A DNA stretch of 62,680 nt from Nemertoderma westbladi (taxonomy: Eukaryota > Xenacoelomorpha > Nemertodermatida > Nemertodermatidae), in the NCBI GenBank assembly GCA_032718475.1, contig JAUCBJ010003208.1, forward strand, positions 1-62,680. The letters run 5' to 3'. A program made the translations under genes and the position numbers. Within the stretch, counting starts at the first letter, position 1, and every line of letters starts with the position of its first letter. A model generated the notes under the pieces. That model searched no databases, was not told the DNA's origin, and was given only the letters and a program-made list of their open reading frames with translations. Shown here one piece after another: positions 43,237 to 52,288 of this stretch.

Positions 43237-44300
43237 ACGATTTTGACATGCTAATAACTTTGTCGGATTTAAAGCTGCCAAGTTGAAAATTTGTAGGTAT
43301 CAATATGACCAAAAGATGAGATTTTTGAGAGACTTTCAGACACCATCAGTGCAATGGTCTCCCGCTAGAGGGCCACATGTCTAAACATTAAATGGCCACC
43401 CATTTCTTTGCTTTTAATCCGTTTAAGCTGAAACTTGGGAAGTATGTACTAGACCATTAGCTGTAAATTTCAAAGGAGGCTAATCTGTCTGCAGTTCTCC
43501 AGTCTGCCGCTAGAGGGCGAAATGTCCCGAATGTGAAATTATTCTTCCATTTAGTTGTTTATGATCTGATTACGCTGAAACTTGTCATATATGTACTAGA
43601 TGACATCCTGAGTCTTTGTGTGGATTGTAATCGGTCCGAAGTTTTCCAGTCTCCCGCTAGAGGGCCACATGTCTAAACATTAAATGGCCACCCATTTCTT
43701 TGCTTTTAATCCGTTTAAGCTGAAACTTGGGAAGTATGTACTAGACCATTAGCTGTAAATTTCAAAGGAGGCTAATCTGTCTGCAGTTCTCCAGTCTGCC
43801 GCTAGAGGGCGAAATGTCCCGAATGTGAAATTATTCTTCCATTTAGTTGTTTATGATCTGATTACGCTGAAACTTGTCATATATGTACTAGAAGACATCC
43901 TAAGTCTTTGTGTGGACAGTAATCGGTCCGGAGTTTTCGAGTCTGCCGCTAGAGGGCGAAATGTAGGAAAGTGATAACCTTCGCGAATTCCTTGATCTTA
44001 ATCTATTTAAGCTGAATTTTGGAATATACAGTACCGGTATGTACTAGACCACATGCCTCGTCTTTGTGAGGAAGGTGATCGATCCGTAGTTCTTTAATAT
44101 GCCGCTAGAGGGCTAAATGTATGAAAGTGAAAACCTTCCAACATTTCGTTATTTATGATCCGTCAATCGGAAACTTGGTAGATATGTAATAGACCATAGG
44201 CTGTGGCTTTGTAGGGAAACTAATCCTTCCTTCTTCAGTTACCCAGTCTCCCGCTAGAGGGTTAACGTTTTCCGGGAAAATCTTCTCCTATGTTTTTATA
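43237..44300. repeat. Array of about 147-bp units, each with a CTCF-like motif
   Basis: The core CCGCTAGAGGG occurs at 43362, 43507, 43654, 43799, 43946, 44102 and 44251; the spacings are 145, 147, 145, 147, 156 and 149. Units alternate between two types (GGCCACATGTCTAAAC and GGCGAAATGTCCCGAA). The 292-bp dimer 43362-43653 is repeated almost identically at 43654-43945. CCGCTAGAGGGC fits the CTCF core CCASYAGRKGGC with one mismatch (G for A). Confidence 0.9.
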
Positions 44301-45092
44301 ATCCTTTCGAGTTGATACTTAGCATTAACTCATTTCACGTGCTGCGCGAAGGCCCCACTTCGTGTAGTCATATATAAGGAGGATAGCAACTCACATACGT
44401 TGGAGATAGCATTAAATTCATACAGACCACTATAAATTGAGCCACAATTGCTACTGATACACCCTTCTGCTTACCTCAGTAAGAAAGTTCAGGGGGATTT
44501 AACGATTATTCATCAGTATTCTCCAAATATAACATCCATTAATATATAACAACAGCTAATAACAGTATAAAACAGTAAAAAACGGTGTTAGGTTTGAAAT
44601 GAATTGAAATGCAGTGTATGAAATGATAATAGATTTGTGTTCTTATGACTCTCTCAGGCCACTGATGCTTTCGGGCGAAGTCAGAACAGCTAGAAAATCA
44701 GAATGAATGAATTCTGTGAATTTTGCCGCATTGCGTCATTTTATATAGGCTACAGAGCACAGGTAAAGGAAGATCGCTCTGATTGGCTGAAATATGTCAA
44801 CAACTAACACAGATCCTTCACACAAAGAACCAGCTGGTAGATTTCCTCATCTCAGCTCTGAGTTTGGACAGGCACGTAGTTGCATAAGTTTATAAGTCTT
44901 TTAGAGTATTTAGCGCATTGCTCAAAATGACTTATTTTGTCCGCAAAAGCTTTTACACCGCTCCCAGAAAATGGGATTTAAGTCTATAAAATATACATAA
45001 AATCACAGTTTCTAATATAAAAATACTCTAAACTATCAGTCCTTCTTTCGCGAACGGCGTTTACGGAGTTTTTTAAGACTTGCGAGAGTCTT
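44301..45092. other. Intergenic / 3' side of the minus-strand gene
   Basis: No coding signal. CACGTGCTGCGCGAAGGCCC near 44337 resembles words at 3675 and 51175, probably a dispersed repeat. Confidence 0.4.
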
Positions 45093-45728
45093 TTACTCTT
45101 TTGGGCGAGCCACTTTACTAGGAGGGCTATAACTCCTAGGGGGAGGGTGCAATACAATTGCATCGGAAGGGTTAGGATTGCGGTCGGTGTATCCGCCGGT
45201 CGAGGTACCCGGTTGGTCGATATCGATATCGGGAGATCGGGATTGAACAACCTTTAGGGCTCGTTTCAGGACAGCAGCTCTTATTGGTCCTTGATTAGTT
45301 GTCTGTACGACAGCGGTAGGTCGACCGTATGTAGTAAGGAATTTTCTCGGTTTAATCGTTTTTTCTAATTCGCGTTCCATGACTTTGTATTCATATGGTC
45401 GTCTATGACCTTCTTGTAACTCGGGGTGTGCGTTTATGAATAATTCACCGTATTCAGAATCTTGTCGAATAAAGTTAATCAGATTATAAGAATCAAAGCT
45501 ACTGGGATTGATATTTCTCAGATATTTACGGACGTATTTGGTTGAAACACTCTCGCCAACGCGTTTCATCAGTTCATAACTAGGAGTGCGAGATTTTTGT
45601 TCAACTGAAGAAGAGGTATGGGTGAAACCCATAAACTCCTTCGTATGCACGTCCTGGATAATATCGGTGGCGTGATTCTCAACATGGAGATCCACACTAG
45701 CTTCCCAAGATCTGATACCGTAATGCAA
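45093..45728 (-). CDS. Last exon of an unrecognised minus-strand gene
   Basis: An open frame of 211 codons begins directly after a GTGGTATAG acceptor (45730-45729), with an in-frame TAG immediately upstream. It must therefore be entered by splicing; its first codon, TTG, is not a start. It reads LHYGIRSWEASVDLHVENHA onward, is rich in charged and tyrosine residues (KYVRKYLRNINPSSF, RRPYEYKVMERELEKTIKPR), then becomes a proline/serine-rich tail ending SPPSKVARPKE and a stop. There is no signal peptide, membrane segment or domain that I know. Codon composition is higher in GC than the surroundings and the residue mix is that of a soluble protein. Upstream exons were not found to the right. Function unknown. 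Confidence 0.6.
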   Translation of the reverse strand: MHYGIRSWEASVDLHVENHATDIIQDVHTKEFMGFTHTSSSVEQKSRTPSYELMKRVGESVSTKYVRKYLRNINPSSFDSYNLINFIRQDSEYGELFINAHPELQEGHRRPYEYKVMERELEKTIKPRKFLTTYGRPTAVVQTTNQGPIRAAVLKRALKVVQSRSPDIDIDQPGTSTGGYTDRNPNPSDAIVLHPPPRSYSPPSKVARPKE

Positions 45729-45730
45729 CT

Positions 45731-46620
45731 ATACCACAATGATACTTATTTTAAAATTTTATGAATAATAATCATGGTAATTATTGGAGGATTAGTCGGG
45801 GAGGTTTAGTTATTCCTCCCGATTAGCCGATAGTCTTGTATTTTGTATTACATTTTTGTATTTCTTATACAACATGATGTAACGCCCTTGTCATCTTGTG
45901 TAAAACTGTATTTACAGCAAGGCGTACTATACAAGGCCATGCCATCGAGTTAACTGGGAGAGATGACTGGGGACAAGATTTTTTTACAACAATTTGATAT
46001 TTTGATATGGGGAGTGTTCTATAAATTTTCATTTGCTGCAATTTGGTCAACGGTCGTAAATGAAGTCTCTTCGTTAAGTAAGATACAAAATTTTATGGTA
46101 GCTCACTAGCTAGTGTTTTAGGTAGGTTTAGCTGTCCGATGAGTGCTCGTTTTTGTTTTTGGCCAGATTCATTCAACGGTTCTCCAGTGAGGCTCGGTTA
46201 GTAATTTCGATACTGGTTCCGACATCCTACTTCCCTCTATAAATATTTTGTAGTAGCTAGTTCTTATTACTATTTGTATTAAATATGGACCCTGCATTCA
46301 TGGAAAATATAATATTTGATAATTCAGCAGTCAGCCTGCGATAATTTTGCAGGCTAGGTTAGTCTTACCCCGTTGGGGTTTATCTTAAAAAAAAAGTGCT
46401 GGTGTTATCAGACAGTCTGCAGATGTCAGATGTGAAGTTCAGCTACACCCTGTTTGTCATTTTTAGTGTAAATGTTTAGTAAAAGCGCCTCTAGTCAAGA
46501 AAAACATTATTTTTTTACCCTTATTTTCTAGTACTCCAAAATCTTAATTTCTAGCTAATTTCTAGATTCTAGAAAATTCTACAAATTAAAGTGTCCTGTC
46601 CATAGGTGATCATGATACAG
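45731..46620. other. Probable intron or flank of the minus-strand gene
   Basis: No exon could be found that ends in phase 0 before a good donor. AT-rich. Confidence 0.35.
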
Positions 46621-46629
46621 TGATACACT

Positions 46630-47692
46630 GGGTGTTTGAAAAAGGTGGACTGGACACAGAAAACATGGACAATGGACATAACAATCACGGGCGATTTGCG
46701 TTACACAGCATGTCCACCTTTTTCAGCTTTGTTGTCCACCCTTTTCAGCTTTGTTGTCCACCTTTTTCAAATTCGAATAAGGTGGACTGGGTTGAGAAAG
46801 ACAGGCAATGAATTGACCAATCAGATTGATTTGCACATTATTATTATCCCATACTAACTGTGACCAACCGAAGTTGTCGAAATAGGCCTAGTTTAATAAT
46901 ATGGGGCGAGCCACGCGATAGCATCAATATTGGAACGTCAATATTGTCATTACACAACTCATTACAGTATAAAGTTAATTATAATAACTACATATAATAT
47001 GCTTTATTTACCGTTCATCTCGAGATCTGTTATTAAACGACCGAGCGCAGCGAGGGAGGTAAATAAGTCCCCATATTTTGGGAGTGGCGGTCCGAAACCC
47101 TAATTCAAAGTGGAAATGGAGGCCCAAAGCCTTAATTAAAACTGTCATGTAACCCCAACCTTAAATATTTTGGATCCTAAATTCCACAAAATTTCTTAGA
47201 TTAGAGCATCGATCGGGAGTTTAAGGTTATAGGGTTAATGACTGTTTTAATTAGGGTTTGGGCCTGACCAACTAACCCAACCACAAAAATAAACCAATAA
47301 ATCCAAGTTAAAGTGCTGTACGGTACGCTAGACCTACTATTATTATACTGTAAGTCTATAGGGGGTCAATCTGCGGGGGGGGGGGGGGGTGTAGATACGC
47401 CTAGGAAAACGACAGCATTCTGCATTCTGAAAAAGGTGGACAGTCCAATCACTAATATATAGCATTGCTTCAATAAGTTTCTGATTGGTCAGACTATTAT
47501 CTATGTTTTTTGTGCATGTGTCCAGTCCACCTTTTTCAAACACACATCTTATTCCCAATTATCTAACTAAGAAAGCGAAACTTGAAAAAGGTGGACAGAG
47601 CAATTGCTACAAACTGCTTTGCATAATACGTTTCTGATTGGTCTGTCCGTTGTCCATGTTTTCTGTGTCCAGTCCACCTTTTTCAAACACCC
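46630..47692. mobile_element. TIR element of 1,063 bp with perfect 9-bp TSD
   Basis: The left end GGGTGTTTGAAAAAGGTGGA continues CTGGACACAGAAAACATGGACAA; all of this is repeated in reverse complement at the right end (about 47 bp). TGATACACT directly flanks both sides (46621-46629 and 47693-47701). A 9-bp duplication suggests a Mutator-like family. No transposase. Inside are further copies of the GAAAAAGGTGGAC terminus (47426-47545, 47582-47692) and a possible nested AATATGGGG...CCCCATATT element (46899-47078). Confidence 0.8.
47378..47392. repeat. Poly-G tract
   Basis: About 13 consecutive G. Confidence 0.9.
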
Positions 47693-47702
47693 TGATACAC
47701 TG

Positions 47703-48672
47703 TGGAGGTGATAGGATAGGCCTAGGCCTTCTGTGAATTACAGTCATCAATCAGCCTTACTTACAGTCAGCACTCAGCGTCAGCAGTCATACCACCCCAC
47801 AGTCTGACAGTACCGGTACCAGCATGCAGCATACTGTCTTAAACCACACCAGTAGGCCTACACAGTAACGCCTAACTCGAACTCTGAACTCAGTAGGCCT
47901 ACAGCCTGACGCTGACAGCAGTAACTGCCTAACGAAACAGTCAACATTTTGATGCACGAGTGTTGCTGCTGGCTGCTGCTGCAGAGCTGACTTCTGGACT
48001 TGCCCTTTCTTGCATATGTTCATGTTGCCTTGCCTGGCGCTGGCGCGGCGCAGCCAGTCAGAGTCTGGAGTCATGCAGACGTTTCCGAGACCGCGGCGCT
48101 ATCTCCATGCAAGCCCACGGCACGAGCACGAAGTTCTGAAGTTTAATGAATAGCGCGTTCTTCCCCTTTTAAGCGCGCTTTTATTTCAATTCCGCGCAGA
48201 ACGCGTTGCGATTTAGTACCGGTACGGTAGGCCTACTTCATTTACAGCCTGGGTGTTATGTTACTGTGTTAGGTCTGTCTGTCTGTAGATAAAGCAAGAG
48301 CAGTCTGCAGGTCTGGCTGTCTGGCAGTAGACTGGTAGAGTTAGGCCCAAACTGCCAAACGTTTCAACTTCTGAAAAAAACGGCTGAACGGTAGGCCTAG
48401 CGCTAGCAGCCTAAGTCAGGAAGTACAATCTACTGATCTACAATGTACAAACTGACAAACAAAGTAGGCTAGGTCTTTCTGTCTTTTTTTGTATACCGTA
48501 CTGGCAGACTGGTCTGGTAGGCCTACATAGCTGCATATCAGTATGCTGCAGCACTGGCAGACTGGTCTGCTGGTATAGATAGAGTACCGTACTGGAGTAG
48601 GCCTAAAGCTAGAAGTAGGCTAGTTGGGTAGTTCAGTAGTTTTGCTAACAGAACATAAGCGAATAAGTGGAA
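47703..48672. other. Upstream region of RPS3
   Basis: Rich in CTGTCTGNCTG, TAGGCCTAC and TACCGGTA words. A CTAACAG at 48644-48650 could be a 5' UTR splice acceptor, or the start of transcription may lie in the pyrimidine runs near 48475. No distinct promoter element identified. A minus-strand ORF from an ATG at 48074 (95 codons) has no features and is not called. Confidence 0.4.
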
Positions 48673-49413
48673 ATGACAACATCTGTATCTAAGAAACGTA
48701 AGTTCGTTGCTGACGGTGTCTTTAAGGCGGAACTTAATGAATTCTTGACGCGCGAGTTAGCCGAAGATGGATACAGCGGTGTTGAGGTTCGCGTAACGCC
48801 GACCCGAACGGAAATAATAATCCTCGCGACTCGAACCCAGAACGTTTTGGGGGAGAAAGGTCGTCGGATCCGGGAGCTGACCGCCGTCGTACAGAAGCGG
48901 TTCAACTTCCCGGAAGGTTCGGTGGAGCTATACGCGGAGAAAGTCGCGACGCGGGGGCTGTGCGCCATCGCGCAAGCCGAGTCGTTGAGGTACAAACTAT
49001 TGGGCGGATTGGCGGTGCGCCGGGCATGTTACGGAGTCCTCAGGTTCATAATGGAGTCGGGAGCGAAAGGTTGCGAGGTCGTAGTCAGCGGGAAACTAAG
49101 GGGACAACGGGCGAAGTCGATGAAGTTCGTGGATGGGTTGATGGTCCATTCTGGGGACCCGGCGCGGTCTTACGTGGACTCCGCAGTCAGGCACGTGTTG
49201 CTACGACAGGGAGTCCTCGGGGTAAAGGTTAAGATTATGTTGCCTAACGACCCGACAGGGAAGACCGGGCCCAAGGCCCCGCTGCCGGACACCGTGTCCA
49301 TAGTGGAGCCTAAAGAGGAGCCGGTTATTGTTACTCCCTACTCTGAGGCCAAGGGAGAGCCAGGGAAACCCGCAATGATGCAGCCAGGGCCACCGGCAGT
49401 GGCGGCACAGTGA
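48673..49413 (+). CDS. RPS3: 40S ribosomal protein S3 (uS3), intronless
   Basis: A complete 246-residue uS3 protein in one exon (human 243). It starts [20 protein letters not shown]; the true ATG is at 48673, as the GTG at 48667 only extends the frame. The KH domain is intact with the [10 protein letters not shown] loop, followed by the core blocks [40 protein letters not shown] and the C-terminal [14 protein letters not shown]. It sits at the mRNA entry of the small ribosomal subunit. No frameshift, no lost core residue. Differences from human are mild (PNDPTG for PWDPTG, PARSYVD for PVNYYVD). Animal RPS3 genes are normally split by several introns, so a one-exon copy means intron loss or a functional retrocopy. 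I saw no poly(A) tail at its 3' end; instead a 17-bp minisatellite starts 10 bases after the stop. Confidence 0.97.
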   Translation: MTTSVSKKRKFVADGVFKAELNEFLTRELAEDGYSGVEVRVTPTRTEIIILATRTQNVLGEKGRRIRELTAVVQKRFNFPEGSVELYAEKVATRGLCAIAQAESLRYKLLGGLAVRRACYGVLRFIMESGAKGCEVVVSGKLRGQRAKSMKFVDGLMVHSGDPARSYVDSAVRHVLLRQGVLGVKVKIMLPNDPTGKTGPKAPLPDTVSIVEPKEEPVIVTPYSEAKGEPGKPAMMQPGPPAVAAQ

Positions 49414-49422
49414 GGCTCGGTT

Positions 49423-49605
49423 GGTGGGTTGACCCGCTGACTGGGTTGACCGGCTAGCTGGGTTGACCGGCTAGATGGGTTGACCGGTTAGCTGGGTTGA
49501 CCCGCTCGCTGGGTTGACCCGCTCGCTGGGTTGACCCTCTACCTGGGTTGACCGGCTATCTGGGTTGACTCGCTATCTGGTTTGGCCCTCTAGCTGGGTG
49601 GACCT
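49423..49605. repeat. 17-bp minisatellite in the RPS3 3' flank
   Basis: About 11 units of CTGGGTTGACCGGCTAG with variants CCGCTCG and CTCTAC, beginning 10 bp after the RPS3 stop codon, so it is probably in the 3' UTR. Confidence 0.92.
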
Positions 49606-50231
49606 ACTCTGCACTCAATAATCTATTACACATTAGTCGATATCGATACCATCGGTTTAATTAATCCCTTTGTAATAATTGTGTTATGTATTTGTTCTAT
49701 TTGCTTTGGATTAATTATCTCTGTTGTTTCTGTTATCGGGTTTATTGAATTGTTGTTATGGCAACAAAGATTGCGAGTTTAACAGGTTCTATCTCATATA
49801 TTTTAGTTCGCAAAGGTTTCGGTTTACTGCAGTGGGGGGCATTTAATTTAATCATATCGGTTTTTTTTATCAAATCATATCTCCCCCGCTCTTATCCGCT
49901 AACTGGGTGAGTGGATCAGCTAAGTCTCCTTCAGATTCCTCCACTAAATGGCATACACATTAAACTAAACTTATTAATAGGGTCAGGGGTGGGACATATT
50001 CTTTATTAAGTAGCAATGATTTATTACTAGATATGTGTAAACTTATAGGGCCCGCGGGAAAATAGCCAAGTCAGTTTTGGGCCTGGGTCGGTTTTTCTGC
50101 AATCACCAATAATTCTACGCAAAGTAAACCCTCCACCTACCAGGATTCGTTATTACATCCAAAAGAATACTAGTACTGACGCCAGTTTGTAGGTGCTCTA
50201 CCGGTTTTTGCATCGGAATAGTACTCGTTAA
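49606..50231. other. Intergenic, no gene seen
   Basis: No coding signal; downstream flank of RPS3. An ATTAAA at 49959-49964 is a possible poly(A) signal but is far from the stop. Confidence 0.35.
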
Positions 50232-50878
50232 TAGGGGTGCACCGGATATCCGATCCGGCCGGATATACGACAGATTTTGGGCAAAATCTGCTATCCGGTA
50301 ATCCGGCCGGATTCAGCTGCCAAAAATATGTTCACGACAAATTGACTGCATGTTCTGAAAGAATCAAAACTTGAATCTGAATTATATATATTTGTTTATA
50401 CTTTATACTACCAAGATCAACTCAAGTCAACTTATCATATCAACTCAGATATCTTATCTATTGAAATTTATTTCAAACTTTGTCAAGTTATGGTAAATAA
50501 AGAGGAGCTCATATCGCCCTCTTGGTAAGAATACGGCTCCTCTTCTCATCTAGAACGTCTCCGAACTTGGAGAACATTGCCTCCGAGAAGAAACCTGAAG
50601 TTAAGTGGTGCCAATCCAAATCTACCGCTGTACCAGTACTTAACGAAAATTTGAGAAGCAAATCTTCGATTTATCTTCCAATTGCAATGATTAGACCTAC
50701 ATAATTAAGGCGCACAGCTATTGCAATACAGCTATAATCAATTAAGCTCTGGTGACAAGGCAAAACAGGGTCTAGAAATAAGTCAATAAGTACAACCTGG
50801 AAAATACGGCCGGATATCCGCCAAAATTCCACTGGATATCCGGACCGGATGGAAGAAGTACTATCCGGTGCACCCCTA
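50232..50878. mobile_element. hAT-like non-autonomous transposon, 647 bp
   Basis: 17-bp terminal inverted repeats TAGGGGTGCACCGGATA at both ends. Flanks CTCGTTAA and CTCATTAA form an 8-bp target duplication with one mismatch. An 8-bp TSD and a TAGGG terminus indicate hAT. Subterminal regions contain several ATCCGGNCCGGAT palindromes. A 60-codon ORF (from about 50522) may be a transposase remnant but has no clear motif. Confidence 0.82.
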
Positions 50879-50886
50879 CTCATTAA

Positions 50887-51595
50887 TATTTTATAAGTAC
50901 TCACTAACTCTTGTTTCTCAAATTTTTTATTAAACGCTACAACATTTTTATTTTGTTTTTGAGATTTAAAAATTCTGAGAAAATCTATATCCACAAAATA
51001 TCGAAGTTCCACAAAATATTATATCAGTCATCAAATCCAAATAAACCCCCGGTGGTATCCGGATTTTAATAATTCTACGACCTGTACTGATGAAAATGAC
51101 ATATCGTCCAATATTTGTTTACGTGTATAGTGAACACAATACTCGTCTCCTTCATTAGCTTCGTTGCGCTCGTCATGAAGGCCCCACGCAACAAATTATA
51201 CTTGGAAATTTTATAAACTTTAATAATTTATAACAGCGTACCGGATCTTGTAGGCCTAATAGTAACATCGTTCTATAATTCGATATTAAAACGTAACGGA
51301 AAATACTCGATTTCAACTCATTTTCTTTAACGAAATTCATATATTATGTGTGGGTCTTGAGATTTACACGAGTTGTCAAGTTTTTGGAATGCCAAGTACT
51401 GAATATTTTTACTCAAAAAATGTTTCGATAACTCTGAAATTTTGCACTGAAATGTAACTGTGTGAAGGTAAATTAACCGAAAAACGACAAAAATATACTT
51501 TTACATTTTCATACTTTTCTTACTTTTTTTTCACTAGAAATGAAAAATACTTCCTTATTTAAGTTAATTTTATTGTCATTAGGTGCAAAATTGGT
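50887..51595. other. Intergenic, no gene seen
   Basis: AT-rich; no ORF or repeat of note. Confidence 0.35.
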
Positions 51596-51602
51596 TTATT
51601 GG

Positions 51603-51942
51603 CCCATGTGAAAAATACCAGACATTCTGCCGTTATATTTCACTTTGCAGTTACCCCCATGTGAAGAATACCAGACTTTCTGCCTTTATATTTCACTTTG
51701 CAGTTACCCCCATGTGAAGAATACCAGGTTTTCACCCAAAAACACTGGTTACAGAAGGGCTTTATCTAACCAAAACAATAAACGAATTAGTATATGTACA
51801 GGTTATAAAACAGAAATAAGCGCTATAAAACACTTAATAAAGATAAATTTAAAAAAAATAAAAAAACTTATATATAAAATTCCAATAAAAAGGTTGACCG
51901 AAAAGTGAAATCCTGGCATTCTTCATCTTCACATATGGGCGA
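51603..51942. repeat. Three tandem copies of about 53 bp plus an inverted copy
   Basis: CCCATGTGAARAATACCAGA starts at 51603, 51657 and 51710. An inverted relative (CATTCTTCATCTTCACATAT) ends near 51942. Between them lies one inverted copy of the 68-bp array motif (51745-51785). Possibly a TIR element. Confidence 0.6.
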
Positions 51943-52288
51943 GTTTATTTATACATGGGTTAGTTTACATTCCTTCTTGGACCTGCTTGTCATATAATTA
52001 CTGTCTTACAGTCGTACAGTACTGGAATTAGGTTCCGATATATTTCTATTAGACAGTAGTCTTTACTGTAATAATAGCACTCTGCTTCTCCGGAACTTCT
52101 TTTACTTTACTTGGTTTTTCCTTTACTTTAATTTTTGAAGAAAATTTATTATTTATTCCATGGGAAAAAAGTAGAACCTTTTTTCACTATTCTCGAGGCA
52201 TTTTATATACCGAGCGCCAGCCAGGTCAACCCGTTAAGCGCGAGAGCAAGACCATATGTTGTCCGGTAAATGCGATAGGTGCACCGGT
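51943..52288. other. Flank of the 51-bp array, no gene seen
   Basis: Contains a diverged TTTTTTCACTATTCTCGAGG word also found at 37012, in the CEP135 intron. Confidence 0.35.

Noticed and set aside
47787-48074. 95-codon minus ORF upstream of RPS3
   Set aside because: Starts with a true ATG but lies in CTG/CAG-rich repeated sequence, has no domain and no splice support.
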